Source: Chryseobacterium cucumeris
Lineage (GTDB): Bacteria > Bacteroidota > Bacteroidia > Flavobacteriales > Weeksellaceae
Reading direction: 5' to 3'
NCBI RefSeq assembly: GCF_001593385.1
Contig: NZ_LUVZ01000002.1
Coordinates: 62,001-126,000, forward strand
Length of the DNA stretch: 64,000 bases
Shown here: positions 34,242 to 43,510 of the stretch, piece after piece
Layout of the letters: the number at the start of each line of letters is the position of its first letter
Numbering within the stretch: position 1 is the stretch's first letter
Made by a program: the position numbers and the translations under genes
The notes under the pieces: generated by a model
What the model was told of the DNA's origin: nothing
Seen by the model: only the letters and a program-made list of their open reading frames with translations
Database searches by the model: none

Positions 34242-34568
34242 ATGGAATTACCTAAACATGCAGTCTCATTAGATGATGCTAAAAAATGGATCAGCAATTG
34301 GCAGAATACAAAAATTATCGATGGAACATCTATCCGGGCTCATCTTATTCCGGCAAAGGATGTTCATGATATTTTTATTGACGACAAAGGATTTGCGAGA
34401 TATCGGGGTTATAATGCCATTACCGATGAAGGCGAATTTAAATTTCTTCTGGTAGGAGTAGATGCAGATAACAATGATATTGTAAACTATGACAATGGAG
34501 ATTATGTCTATGATATGACCACACCTTGTCCAAGCGTATGTTCTGCTGCAAAATGGTGGAACCTGTAA
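34242..34568 (+). CDS. Hypothetical protein of 108 residues
   Basis: This is a small acidic soluble protein. Visible features are DDAKKWISNWQNTKI at the N-terminus, an IRAHLIPAKDVHDIFID strand, an acidic stretch (DADNNDIVNYDNGDYV) and a C-terminal CPSVC pair of cysteines that could bind a metal or form a disulfide. I do not recognise the family. The gene ends 18 bases before a membrane-protein gene that precedes a two-component system. Confidence 0.7.
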   Translation: MELPKHAVSLDDAKKWISNWQNTKIIDGTSIRAHLIPAKDVHDIFIDDKGFARYRGYNAITDEGEFKFLLVGVDADNNDIVNYDNGDYVYDMTTPCPSVCSAAKWWNL

Positions 34569-34586
34569 TCTGAAAACTGGAGATCA

Positions 34587-35219
34587 TTGGATCACTGGAT
34601 TGAAATATTGTCGTTAATAGGAAAAGGCATTCTGCTGATTAATCTGGCAGTATACTGTATAGGCTTTTCCGGAGGAGGAAAAGCCTATACATACTTCATC
34701 AGCTATTTGGCCTGGATATTACTATGTGAAATTGTTTTCTATGTATTGAATTCACAGAAGATTAATAATCTGTTTTTTTCACATTATTATCTGATAGGCC
34801 AGTTTTTGTTACTGGGATTATTCTTTCATGAAATTGTAACGGAAAAATACCAGAAAAAAACAGCACGTACACTTTTAATTATCATTCCCGTAGTTCTTGT
34901 TATACAGTATATCATATACCCCGAAAAGTATTATGTTTTTAATCTTTTTGAAATTTTTGTCACATCTTATTCAATCATAATTCTGGCATTATTTCATTTA
35001 TATAATATACTGGATACCCAAAAGAAATACAATTATATAAGCCTGGGACTTTTACTTTATCTGATAAGCAGTACTGTAATATTTTTGTCCGGAAACCTCT
35101 ATACGGTGATGAATAGAAAACTGCATAAAGAGATCTGGGTTTTCAATGTTGTTATGTTTATTGTGTATCAGATTTTTATTCTGATAGATTATCTGTCTTC
35201 CCGCAAAAAAAATGTGTAA
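34587..35219 (+). CDS. Multispanning membrane protein upstream of a two-component system
   Basis: This 210-residue protein has about six membrane helices (for example ILSLIGKGILLINLAVYCIG, GQFLLLGLFFHEIV, ISLGLLLYLISSTVIFLSGN). The start is TTG at 34587: the previous stop is in the same frame just upstream, no ATG is available, and GGAG lies 4 bases before it. The layout resembles a small integral membrane sensor, and the histidine kinase gene follows 21 bases later. It may pass a membrane signal to the kinase, whose own N-terminus has only one helix. This is inference; the family is not recognised. Confidence 0.7.
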   Translation: MDHWIEILSLIGKGILLINLAVYCIGFSGGGKAYTYFISYLAWILLCEIVFYVLNSQKINNLFFSHYYLIGQFLLLGLFFHEIVTEKYQKKTARTLLIIIPVVLVIQYIIYPEKYYVFNLFEIFVTSYSIIILALFHLYNILDTQKKYNYISLGLLLYLISSTVIFLSGNLYTVMNRKLHKEIWVFNVVMFIVYQIFILIDYLSSRKKNV

Positions 35220-35240
35220 TTACTGTTATGATTTTACAAA

Positions 35241-36017
35241 ATGAATGAGAATACAATTATTTCCACTATCGTTTATACCTTTCTGGCATTTACCTTACTG
35301 GCCGTCACCCTGATCATATTTTATTATTTTTCGAATAAGAAGATAACAAGAAACCTTATTCAGAAAAAAGAACTGGAGGTGAGATATGAGAAAGATCTTA
35401 CCCATGCTATCATCAGTGCTCAGGAAAAAGAAAGGCTGCGCATTGCTCAGGATCTGCATGACGATATCAGCTCAAAACTCAGTGTGGTTTCTTTAAATAT
35501 CCATCTCCTGGATTTTGATAATCTGACAAGAGAAGAATACAACGATCTGAAAAATAAAATTATACATCTGGTCAACAAAACAGCAGAAAGTGCCAGACAG
35601 ATCTCGCATGATCTCCTTCCTCCGATTTTAGAAAAATTTGGACTCCATGCTGCAATAGATGCATTGTGCTCAGAAATTAACCTGTCCAAAACTCTGCAGG
35701 TTACTTATTCCAACAGTTTATACTTTGCAAAAGCAGAAGAAGAAAAAAATTTACATATCTTTAGAATACTTCAGGAGCTCATTAACAATTCCATAAAACA
35801 CGGAGAAAGTACACATATTGATATAGAATTTTTGGGAAAAGACGGAAAAAATACCTGTATCTATAAAGATGATGGGAAAGGATTTGATCTGAATGAAAAT
35901 ACTTTGAAAGAAGGATTAGGCTTAAGAAATATCAGGAGCCGGGTAGAACTGATCAATGGAACACTGAAAATTGAAAGTGAAAACAATAAAGGAATCACTG
36001 TAGAATTTACATTTTAA
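35241..36017 (+). CDS. Sensor histidine kinase (HisKA_3/NarL class)
   Basis: This 258-residue kinase has one N-terminal membrane helix (residues about 8-30) and a short coiled coil, then a HisKA_3 dimerisation domain with the phosphoacceptor His73 in AQDLHDDISSKL. The HATPase domain has the N box ELINNSIKHG (179-188), the G1 box DDGKGFD (210-216) and G2 EGLGLRNI. It partners the LuxR-type regulator 11 bases downstream. There is no extracellular sensor domain, so the upstream membrane protein is a candidate signal partner. Confidence 0.93.
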   Translation: MNENTIISTIVYTFLAFTLLAVTLIIFYYFSNKKITRNLIQKKELEVRYEKDLTHAIISAQEKERLRIAQDLHDDISSKLSVVSLNIHLLDFDNLTREEYNDLKNKIIHLVNKTAESARQISHDLLPPILEKFGLHAAIDALCSEINLSKTLQVTYSNSLYFAKAEEEKNLHIFRILQELINNSIKHGESTHIDIEFLGKDGKNTCIYKDDGKGFDLNENTLKEGLGLRNIRSRVELINGTLKIESENNKGITVEFTF

Positions 36018-36028
36018 ATCATTATAAA

Positions 36029-36718
36029 ATGGAAAAGGATATAATTCGTGTCATAATTGTAGACGATGAAGCACTCTTTCGTCAGGGAATTTCATTGTTG
36101 ATACAGAGAGAAAAAGATATTGAACTGGTAAGTGATTTCAGCAACGGCAAAGAGCTGCTGGATGAGCTTGTAACCCTGGAAAAACTGCCTGATATAATCC
36201 TGATGGACCTCAATATGCCGGAAATTAACGGAGTAGAAGCTACCAAACAGATCCACATCAAATATCCCCAGATTAAAATTATTGCCTTAACGAGCTATAA
36301 CACGAAAGCATTTATTGTCAATATGATACAGTCCGGGGCCTGCTCCTTTCTTAAAAAAAACTCAAGCCCTGCAGAATTGCTCACGGCAATCCGGGAAGTA
36401 CACAGCAAAGGTTTCTTTTATAATAACGAGGTAATGGAAGCCTTACATCAAAACCTTACAGAACCTAAGAAAAAGGTTTCCAGTATTTTTGATGCCAATC
36501 ATATTTCCAAAAGAGAAAAAGAGGTATTGGAACTCATCTGCAAACAGTACAACACTTCTGAGATTGCGGATCAGCTTTTTATAAGCTCCAGAACCGTTGA
36601 AGGTCATCGAAACAGCCTTCTGCTTAAAACAGGAGCCAAAAATACTGCAGGCTTAGTGGTATATGCCATAGAAAGTAAAATTGCAGATATGAATTATTTA
36701 AAAGATAGGTTCGAATAA
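36029..36718 (+). CDS. LuxR/NarL-type response regulator
   Basis: This 229-residue regulator has receiver residues D12/D13, D60 (ILMDLNMP), T88 (ALTSYN) and K109 (FLKKNSS), followed by a LuxR HTH at about 158-218 (ISKREKEVLELICKQYN, then SRTVEGHRNSLLLKTGAKN). It is the partner of the upstream kinase. A direct target cannot be inferred, but small genes follow downstream. Confidence 0.93.
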   Translation: MEKDIIRVIIVDDEALFRQGISLLIQREKDIELVSDFSNGKELLDELVTLEKLPDIILMDLNMPEINGVEATKQIHIKYPQIKIIALTSYNTKAFIVNMIQSGACSFLKKNSSPAELLTAIREVHSKGFFYNNEVMEALHQNLTEPKKKVSSIFDANHISKREKEVLELICKQYNTSEIADQLFISSRTVEGHRNSLLLKTGAKNTAGLVVYAIESKIADMNYLKDRFE

Positions 36719-36859
36719 ATAGTCATACAGCTGTTTTCATTAAAAATTAATTGAAATTTATATTTTCTGATTAAATTAGCTTTTGTTTTGATAAACAGAA
36801 CACAATGGATTGTTTATAAAAAAACAATAATTTATAGTTAAAACAGAAAATACAAAAGA

Positions 36860-37252
36860 ATGAAATTTACAATTGAAAACATCAAAGCAGAGCACCAGAA
36901 AGTAAAAAGCGGAGCCGATTTTCCTAAATATATTCAGAATATAAAAACGTTGGGGGTTTCTCACTATAAGGCGTACGTTCAGGATGGAAACACAGAATAC
37001 TTCAATCACGAAAATCAATCTGTTCATACAGGAAAAAAGTATGATTCTCTTGCTGTTTCCGATACTTTAAATCTTGAAAATTTTAAAATAAGACTGAAAC
37101 TTCATCAACAGGGAGGAACAGATTATATGACTTTCTGTAAAGACTGTGCCGAAAACGGAATCAAAGGTTGGACGATGGATCTTCAGGCGATGACCTGTAC
37201 TTATTTTGACCAGAATGAAAGTGATGTTCTGACCGAACAGGTTCCAGGATAA
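36860..37252 (+). CDS. DUF1398 family protein
   Basis: This 130-residue protein starts MKFTIENIKAEHQKVKSGAD and ends with NGIKGWTMDLQAMTCTYFDQ, matching DUF1398, sometimes labelled 'phage envelope protein' without good reason. The core IQNIKTLGVSHYKAYVQDGNT and the FCKDCAENG segment are typical. No membrane or signal sequence is present. Its function is unknown. A short stem (ACGGATGCA / TGCATCCGT) lies 14 bases after the stop. Confidence 0.85.
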   Translation: MKFTIENIKAEHQKVKSGADFPKYIQNIKTLGVSHYKAYVQDGNTEYFNHENQSVHTGKKYDSLAVSDTLNLENFKIRLKLHQQGGTDYMTFCKDCAENGIKGWTMDLQAMTCTYFDQNESDVLTEQVPG

Positions 37253-37383
37253 TCTTTTACAAAAAAACGGATGCAGACCATTGCATCCGTACTTCTTTCC
37301 ATTAACTTATAAAATATTGTTTGCTATTATTGATTTAAAATATTAATTTTGTTAAAAACGATAGATAATAGTAATTGATAAAC

Positions 37384-38061
37384 ATGAGAAAGGTTTTTAC
37401 GAAGTTGGCATTCACTGTATTAGGTTTGGAATCCATTTTGACATTTGCTCAAAAAAATGATGTTGGAGCATGGTATATGTATTTTGGAAATAATAAGATC
37501 AGCAAGAAACTGAACTGGCACAATGAAATTCAGTACCGTAATTTCGACGCTGTTGGAGACCTGGAACAGTTACTGATCCGTACAGGAATCGGGTATGATC
37601 TTACAGAGAACAATAACAATGTTTTATTAGGATACGGTTTCATTCTCAGCCAGCCTTACGTAAACGGTGAAAAAAAAGAAAATATTGAACACCGAATCTT
37701 CCAGCAGTATATTACTAAGCAGAAATTCGGACGTTTCTATCTTCAGCACCGTTATCGTTTGGAAGAACGCTTTCTGGAAGATGATTTCAGAATGAGATTC
37801 CGTTATATGCTGGGAGTCAATATTCCGATTACTCAAAAAGAGATGCTGCCGAAAACCCTTTACGCATCAGTATACAACGAAATTTTTCTGCACTTCGATA
37901 GTCCGGTTTTCGACAGGAACAGAGTGTATGGAGCTTTAGGATATGTCATCAACAAAAATATGAGGATTGAAGCAGGGTATATGAACCAGATTCAAGAGAA
38001 CAGAAACCGGGGACAGATTCAGATTGGTTTTTATAATAATATCCCATTCACTAAGAACTAA
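37384..38061 (+). CDS. DUF2490 outer-membrane beta-barrel protein
   Basis: This 225-residue protein has a signal peptide (FTVLGLESILTFAQ) and a series of amphipathic strands ending in the outer-membrane signature (NRGQIQIGFYNNIPF). The pattern GAWYMYFGNNKISKKLNWHNEIQYRN is that of DUF2490, a family of small Bacteroidetes porin-like barrels. The ATG at 37384 is chosen over a TTG 9 bases earlier. It precedes a bestrophin gene by 77 bases; a joint role in ion passage is speculative. Confidence 0.85.
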   Translation: MRKVFTKLAFTVLGLESILTFAQKNDVGAWYMYFGNNKISKKLNWHNEIQYRNFDAVGDLEQLLIRTGIGYDLTENNNNVLLGYGFILSQPYVNGEKKENIEHRIFQQYITKQKFGRFYLQHRYRLEERFLEDDFRMRFRYMLGVNIPITQKEMLPKTLYASVYNEIFLHFDSPVFDRNRVYGALGYVINKNMRIEAGYMNQIQENRNRGQIQIGFYNNIPFTKN

Positions 38062-38138
38062 TAAAACTGTTACTGAATGCTGTGAGGAAAACCATTATCT
38101 GAAAATAGATCATCATAAACATTATAAAATAAACACTT

Positions 38139-39143
38139 ATGCATTCAGGAAAAAGATTCGGAGCCCGCGAGTTCATTATCTGGACCAGAAGAAGTATTTA
38201 CGCTTTGGTCGTACTATCAGCCATTCCTACAGTCCTGTACTTTTTAGGCTGGAAGTTTCTTTCTGTTCCCTGGCAGCCAATTGCCATTATGGGAACAGCG
38301 GTTGCCTTTATCGTTGGATTTAAAAACAATGCCAGCTATAGCAGACTTTGGGAAGCAAGACAGATTTACGGAGCGATTATTAATGACAGCCGCAGCTTTG
38401 GATATATTCTGAGAGATGCATTGTTCTCAAAAGATCCCGGTAAAGTAAAAGAAATGTTTCTTCGGCATTATGCATGGCTTACTGCATTGAGATTTCAGCT
38501 CCGTGAACCGAGAGCATGGGAAAATATGGGAACAGATCAGTTTGATGAATATGCTAAAAAATATGACATTCCCGAGAGACTGGCCACACTGGATGAAGAA
38601 TTGAAGAAATACCTTTCAGAATCTGAACTTCAGTATATTTTGAGCAAAAAGAACAGAGCGACTCAATTGATGGCAATGCAAAGTAAGGATTTGTCCGAAG
38701 CGTATGAAAAAGGAGAAATCAATGATTTTCAATGGACACAGATCAACCAGCAATTGGTGAAGTTTACCGATAATCAGGGAAAGGCAGAAAGAATTAAAAA
38801 TTTTCCCTATCCAAGAAATTTCTCTTCCATCACCACGTATCTTTTGCTTTTATTCATTGTTTTTGTGCCTTTCGGATTATTGAAAGAGTTCGATAAATTA
38901 GGTGAAGGAACCATGGTAGAAGGCTGGACATTGTGGTTCAATATTCCATTTTCTTTACTGGTAACATGGTGCTTCCATACCTTGGACAGCGTGGGGGAGG
39001 CTTCGGTAAATCCTTTTGAAGGAAGTCCCAATGATGTTCCTATCACTCAGATCAGCCGTACCATTGAAATTGATATGAGAGATATGCTGGATGAATCTGA
39101 TCTTCCGCCTGCCATTGCTCCGAAGAATAATATTGTGCTTTAG
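38139..39143 (+). CDS. Bestrophin-family ion channel
   Basis: This 334-residue protein has the bestrophin signature: FIIWTRRSIYALVVLS, FIVGFKNNASYSRLWEARQIYG, SRSFGYILRD, then C-terminal FALL-like helices and VNPFEGSPNDVPITQISRTIEIDMRDML, the conserved neck region. Prokaryotic bestrophins form pentameric channels conducting small ions, cations in some characterised members. The next gene encodes a Na+/H+ antiporter, so both may contribute to ion homeostasis, though they are separated by 135 bases. Confidence 0.93.
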   Translation: MHSGKRFGAREFIIWTRRSIYALVVLSAIPTVLYFLGWKFLSVPWQPIAIMGTAVAFIVGFKNNASYSRLWEARQIYGAIINDSRSFGYILRDALFSKDPGKVKEMFLRHYAWLTALRFQLREPRAWENMGTDQFDEYAKKYDIPERLATLDEELKKYLSESELQYILSKKNRATQLMAMQSKDLSEAYEKGEINDFQWTQINQQLVKFTDNQGKAERIKNFPYPRNFSSITTYLLLLFIVFVPFGLLKEFDKLGEGTMVEGWTLWFNIPFSLLVTWCFHTLDSVGEASVNPFEGSPNDVPITQISRTIEIDMRDMLDESDLPPAIAPKNNIVL

Positions 39144-39278
39144 ATTAACCTTTTATGATCTTAGATATAGATTAATGACAGACTTCAAATATATCTAAAA
39201 CCTATAAGGTTTGGGTAATAATAAATATTTGATATCCCATACAAATAACACTTAAACTTAAAAAAAACTTACTTAAAA

Positions 39279-40892
39279 ATGATTCACAGCTATGTTATAA
39301 TATCCATTGCAGTACTGCTGTCTGTGATGATATTGGTAATGATCGGCCAGAAATTAAAAGTTGCTTATCCTATTTTCCTTGTTATTGCAGGATTGCTGAT
39401 AAGCTTTGTGCCGGGCATGCCGCGTATTGAAATAGAACCTGATCTTGTCTTTCTGATTTTCCTTCCGCCTATTTTGTTTGAGGCCGCATGGTTTACTTCA
39501 TGGCAGGATTTTCATAAATGGAGAAAACAGATTTTTTCGATGGCCTTCGGACTGGTGTTTTTAACATCCATAGTCGTTGCTTATCTTTCATCTTCCATTA
39601 TTCCAGGGCTTACTGTAGCTATGGGCTTCTTGCTGGGAGGAGTAAATTCTCCGCCGGATGCTGTTGCAGCTACTTCGGTATTGAAGCATATGAAAATACC
39701 TAAAAAGATCACCAATATTCTGGAAGGCGAGAGTTTGATCAATGATGCTTCCAGTTTAATTGTATTTAAATTTGCTCTGGCCGCCGTTATTTCAGGACAG
39801 TTTATCTGGAGAGATGCCGTTCAGGATTTCTTCACGATGGCGATCGGTGGAATTGCTGTGGGAGTGGCAGTAGGCTTCCTGTTTGGAGCTCTATTAAAAG
39901 TTATCCCGACCAATTCCAATATCGATACCATTATTACCCTTATCGTTCCTTACATTATGTATGTGGGAGCAGAACATTTTCATTTTTCTGGAGTATTGGC
40001 AGTGGTTGCCGGAGGTCTGCTGATGTCCTATAATTCACATTGCTATTTAAGTCATACCTCCAGAATACAGTCCGGAAATGTTTGGAGTGTTTTGATATTT
40101 CTGATGAATACCATCATCTTTATCCTGATTGGTCTGGAACTTCCGATTGTAGTGGAAGGAATGAAAGAATATACCATTTCAGAAGGTATTTTCTACAGTG
40201 TAGTGATTGGCGGAGCGATTATCGGAACAAGAATTTTGTATAGTTACGCATTAATGTATTTCCCAAGAGTCTGCTCTAAAGAATTAAGATTAAAAGTTCC
40301 CAAACCGGATTGGAGAGAGCCGTTTATCATCAGTTTTGCAGCAATGAGAGGAGTGGTTTCACTGGCTGCAGCCTTGTCAATTCCTGCTTTTTTACCAAAC
40401 GGAGAAGCGTTTCCGCACAGGAATATTATTTTATTTGTCACTTTTGTGATCATATTGATTACCTTGGTAGGGCAAGGTTTATTGTTGGCTCCCATCTTGA
40501 AATTATTAAATATTCAGGATGCAGGAAGTGAATTACCGGAAGAAAAACAGGAAGTAATCCTTATGCGCAAACTGAAGGAAACAGCTTTGCACAAACTTGA
40601 TAATGACTTTTCTGAACTAGCCGTAACCAACAGTCTGGTTCGTCATCAAAAGCACAAGTTGGAAAATGAAATGATGCTGATGGCTGATAAAGCACAGTGT
40701 ATGGCTTCCACAGGAGATTATGTAACTGCTATCAATGAAAATAAAGATGTCCTCCGACAGATCATTCAGGCGCAGAGGAATGAATTGCACAGAATGAAAA
40801 GAGAAAAGATATTTGATGATCACGTGATGAGAACCATTGAAATGCAGTTGGATTTTGACGAAGCCAAGATCACAGGTTTTTCACATGGATAA
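39279..40892 (+). CDS. Na+/H+ antiporter (CPA1 family)
   Basis: This 537-residue membrane protein has about twelve helices. Family residues are visible: GGVNSPPDAVAATSVLKHMKIPKKITNILEGESLINDASSL contains the acidic ion-binding ND motif and the ESL segment; a later AAMRGVVSLAAALSIP segment holds the conserved Arg. A soluble C-terminus of about 100 residues with helical repeats follows, possibly regulatory. It exchanges Na+ (or K+) for protons at the inner membrane, aiding pH and salt tolerance. No partner gene is evident besides the upstream bestrophin. Confidence 0.93.
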   Translation: MIHSYVIISIAVLLSVMILVMIGQKLKVAYPIFLVIAGLLISFVPGMPRIEIEPDLVFLIFLPPILFEAAWFTSWQDFHKWRKQIFSMAFGLVFLTSIVVAYLSSSIIPGLTVAMGFLLGGVNSPPDAVAATSVLKHMKIPKKITNILEGESLINDASSLIVFKFALAAVISGQFIWRDAVQDFFTMAIGGIAVGVAVGFLFGALLKVIPTNSNIDTIITLIVPYIMYVGAEHFHFSGVLAVVAGGLLMSYNSHCYLSHTSRIQSGNVWSVLIFLMNTIIFILIGLELPIVVEGMKEYTISEGIFYSVVIGGAIIGTRILYSYALMYFPRVCSKELRLKVPKPDWREPFIISFAAMRGVVSLAAALSIPAFLPNGEAFPHRNIILFVTFVIILITLVGQGLLLAPILKLLNIQDAGSELPEEKQEVILMRKLKETALHKLDNDFSELAVTNSLVRHQKHKLENEMMLMADKAQCMASTGDYVTAINENKDVLRQIIQAQRNELHRMKREKIFDDHVMRTIEMQLDFDEAKITGFSHG

Positions 40893-40904
40893 TTACAAAA
40901 TAAG

Positions 40905-41061
40905 CCACAAAAGTCACAAAAGGATAAAAGTTAAAATGAACTTGCAGCAATAAAAAGTTCACAAAAGGAAAATTCTGAAATTTTGAAGGCTTACGTGTAC
41001 TTCTCATGAGTAGAAATTTAAACTTAATAATTTACTAGATAAAACTTTGTGACTTTTGTGG
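40905..41061. repeat. Long-range inverted repeat in an intergenic region
   Basis: CCACAAAAGTCACAAAAG at 40905-40922 is nearly the complement of CTTTGTGACTTTTGTGG at 41045-41061. The arms are 17 bases, 122 bases apart. The space contains further 'cacaaaagg' variants and no gene. Confidence 0.55.
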
Positions 41062-41111
41062 TTAAAGATTATAGGTAAAATGTGTACATTTAAACATATT
41101 AAACCTATAAT

Positions 41112-41492
41112 ATGAGTACACCCATCACTGTTCAGTACACCATAAATGCTCCGGCTGAAAAAGTCTGGAAAGCATTAACCGATAAAAATGAAATGAAATC
41201 CTGGTATTTTGATATCCAGGATTTTGTTTTGGAAACAGGTAAGGAATTCAACTTCTATGAACCGGGAGGTGAGAATAAATACCATCACCACGCACAGATT
41301 TTAGAAGTAATACCCAATGAAAAATTAAAGCACACATGGTCCTATCCTGATTTTTCAGCCCTGAAGACCATCGTAACCTGGGAATTGTTGCCTGAGGGCG
41401 GACAAACTGTGGTAAAGCTAACCCATGAAGATATTGAAAACTTTAAAGAGTTAGGGGAAGGCTTTTCAAGAGGAAACTTTACAGAAGGCTGA
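41112..41492 (+). CDS. SRPBCC/AHSA1-type protein with premature stop
   Basis: The product of 126 residues has the START-like AHSA1 domain: QYTINAPAEKVWKALTDKNEM, then EPGGENKYHHHAQILEVIPNEKLKHTW, a WELLPEG strand and HEDIENFKELGEGFSRGNFTEG. In this family the last helix reads GWNxILxxSLKxYLE. Here the Trp codon is TGA, giving a stop, and the frame continues immediately with NTILGQSLKEYLEK to TAA at 41535. The product therefore lacks its C-terminal helix of 15 residues. Either TGG mutated to TGA recently, or the base is an error. The next gene starts 3 bases after the old stop. Confidence 0.85.
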   Translation: MSTPITVQYTINAPAEKVWKALTDKNEMKSWYFDIQDFVLETGKEFNFYEPGGENKYHHHAQILEVIPNEKLKHTWSYPDFSALKTIVTWELLPEGGQTVVKLTHEDIENFKELGEGFSRGNFTEG

Positions 41493-41540
41493 AACACGAT
41501 TTTGGGACAGAGTTTAAAAGAATATTTAGAAAAATAAATT

Positions 41541-42047
41541 ATGATCACATTACACCTTTTTACGATAGAAGATGCTCCACAACTGATTTCAAAGATAAAA
41601 GACGAAAGGATGCTTCTTCAGTTTGCCGGGCCCGTATACCGTTTCCCTCTCACAGAAGAGCAGCTGGAAAAGGACTTATCTGATGAAAACAGAACTCTTT
41701 TTAAAATTACAGATCAGACCGGAAATACAATCGGGCATGCCCAGATATTTCTAAAAGAGAAGACATTCCTGCTGGGAAGAATTCTGATCTGGGATGAAAA
41801 TAACAGAGGAAAAGGCTATGGAAAGAAGGTTATGCAAGAGCTTTTGAAATATGGGTTTAATCACTTTGATAAAGAAACAGCAGAGCTGAACGTGTACGAC
41901 TGGAATACCGGAGCTATAGAATGTTACAAAAAAGTAGGTTTTGCTTTTGATCCATATGTTAAAAGCGAAGCCAGGATTGATCAGGAAACATGGGTTTCTC
42001 TGAATATGAAAATCCATAAAAATACCTTTAAATTGCAGGAATCATGA
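41541..42047 (+). CDS. GNAT-family N-acetyltransferase
   Basis: This 168-residue acetyltransferase shows the GNAT core: strand LGRILIWDENNRGKGYGKKV with the acetyl-CoA loop (RGKGYGK, residues 93-99), then ELNVYDWNTGAIECYKKVGF, the last motif of the fold. It follows the disrupted SRPBCC gene by 48 bases (3 bases after its original stop) and overlaps the next VOC gene by four bases (ATGA), indicating a single transcript. The substrate is unknown. Confidence 0.92.
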   Translation: MITLHLFTIEDAPQLISKIKDERMLLQFAGPVYRFPLTEEQLEKDLSDENRTLFKITDQTGNTIGHAQIFLKEKTFLLGRILIWDENNRGKGYGKKVMQELLKYGFNHFDKETAELNVYDWNTGAIECYKKVGFAFDPYVKSEARIDQETWVSLNMKIHKNTFKLQES

Positions 42048-42427
42048 CACAGTTTACCGCACTTCGCCCTGTTTTCTGGACAGAAAATCTGGATGAAACA
42101 ATTACATTTTATATGAATGTTCTCGGATTTACCCTGATGGGTAGAAATGACGACTGGCAATGGGCTTCTCTTCGAAAAAATGATATATACATTATGCTCT
42201 CCCAGCCTAATGAACATGAAAACAATCTTTCCATCGGGTTTTCAGGATCATTTTATTTCAATGTAAATCAGGTAGATGATCTTTGGGAAGACCTTAAAAC
42301 AAAAGCCAAAGTCTGCTATGAAATCGAAACTTTTGAGTGGGGAATGAGAGAGTTTGCAATATATGACAACAATGGATACATATTACAATTTGGTGAACCC
42401 GCAGATAATATTGGCAATACGGAATAA
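42044..42427 (+). CDS. VOC-family (glyoxalase/bleomycin-resistance-like) protein
   Basis: This 127-residue protein has the VOC fold: LRPVFWTENLDETITFYMNV at the start and FEWGMREFAIYDNNGYILQF near the end, with the conserved Glu-like metal-site neighbourhood. Its start overlaps the GNAT stop by 4 bases, a hallmark of translational coupling. The pairing of GNAT and VOC proteins suggests a detoxification or resistance role, but this is speculative. Confidence 0.9.
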   Translation: MTQFTALRPVFWTENLDETITFYMNVLGFTLMGRNDDWQWASLRKNDIYIMLSQPNEHENNLSIGFSGSFYFNVNQVDDLWEDLKTKAKVCYEIETFEWGMREFAIYDNNGYILQFGEPADNIGNTE

Positions 42428-42442
42428 AATTTGCTATTTTTG
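42411..42442 (+). promoter_or_regulatory. Putative Bacteroidetes promoter of the first cyclotransferase gene
   Basis: TTGG at 42411 (-33) and TATTTTTG at 42435-42442 (-7) are separated by about 20 bases, 20 bases upstream of the start codon. The -33 part lies inside the end of the VOC gene. Confidence 0.5.
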
Positions 42443-42462
42443 GAGAAATATTTAGAAATTCA

Positions 42463-43485
42463 ATGAAAAAAAGTATAATAGCGGGTTTCGCAGCGATTTT
42501 ATTATTGGCGTCTTGTAATAAGGATAAAGAAATTCTTAATACATTAAACACTTATAATACTTCAATGGAGGCGAAGGGATACCATTTCGGAGATAAGCTT
42601 GAGCTTCCGAAAGAGGTAACGGAAAATGCAGAAAGCGTAACAATCAGCTTTGGAGATAAAGAAACAGCAGATTTAACAATTGATCCTAAATTTTTCACAT
42701 TAGGAGACAATGCTGTTACATTCAATATTAAAACAAAAGGAGGTGAAGTGCTAAATCAGGATGCAACCATAAATGTATTTGCAAAAAATCCTGAAAAAAA
42801 TATTCCTTATCAGATTGTAGCGGAATATCCTCACGATCCTAAAAACTTTGTACAGGGTTTCCAGATTGAAGGAAATACCATTTATGAAAGTGACGGGCAG
42901 AACGGATCTTCACAGATTTTAAAATATACGCTGGGAACAACAACTCCGCTGGCTTCTACAAAACAGGCTCAGGAAGACTTTTCTGAAGGAAGCACCATCG
43001 TGGGTGATAAAGTTTATCAGTTAACGTGGCAGAGCAAAAAAGGATATGTTTATGATAAAAGTTCTTTAAAGCTGCTTTCAGAATTTGCTTATCCTAATGT
43101 ATTGGGTGAAGGTTGGGGATTAACGTATGACGGGAAAAGCCTGATTGCTTCTGATGGAAGTAAACTTTTATATTTCCTTGATGTAAATGATCCTTCAAAA
43201 CTGATCAAATATATTGCTGTTGCAGGAAGTTCTCAGGCATATGATCAGTTGAACGAGCTGGAATACCACAATGGATTTATCTATGCCAACGTATGGCAGA
43301 AGCCGGTTATTTTAAAGATCAATCCTGCCAATGGAGAAGTAGTGGGAACTTTTGATTTTACAGAAATTGCAAAACAGAATACCAAAGGAAGTGATGATGT
43401 ACTGAACGGAATTGCCTTCAAAGGAGATAATATGCTGGTAACAGGAAAGAACTGGCCAAAGATTTACGAAGTTCAGATCAAATAA
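42463..43485 (+). CDS. Glutaminyl-peptide cyclotransferase lipoprotein, copy 1
   Basis: This 340-residue protein has a lipobox (ILLLASC, Cys18), a beta-sandwich N-terminal extension (about 30-110), and a five-bladed beta-propeller typical of plant/bacterial-type glutaminyl cyclase: FVQGFQIEGNTIYESDG, EGSTIVGDKVYQLTWQSKKG, GEGWGLTYDGKSL, QLNELEYHNGFIYANVWQ, LNGIAFKGDNMLVTGKNW. It converts N-terminal Gln to pyroglutamate on exported proteins in the periplasm; T9SS cargo proteins in Bacteroidetes often start with Gln after signal cleavage. The active-site Trp (QLTW) and Gln (FVQGF) positions are conserved here. A close paralogue follows. Confidence 0.9.
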   Translation: MKKSIIAGFAAILLLASCNKDKEILNTLNTYNTSMEAKGYHFGDKLELPKEVTENAESVTISFGDKETADLTIDPKFFTLGDNAVTFNIKTKGGEVLNQDATINVFAKNPEKNIPYQIVAEYPHDPKNFVQGFQIEGNTIYESDGQNGSSQILKYTLGTTTPLASTKQAQEDFSEGSTIVGDKVYQLTWQSKKGYVYDKSSLKLLSEFAYPNVLGEGWGLTYDGKSLIASDGSKLLYFLDVNDPSKLIKYIAVAGSSQAYDQLNELEYHNGFIYANVWQKPVILKINPANGEVVGTFDFTEIAKQNTKGSDDVLNGIAFKGDNMLVTGKNWPKIYEVQIK

Positions 43486-43510
43486 TCTGATTCTATTGAT
43501 AAAAAATAAA

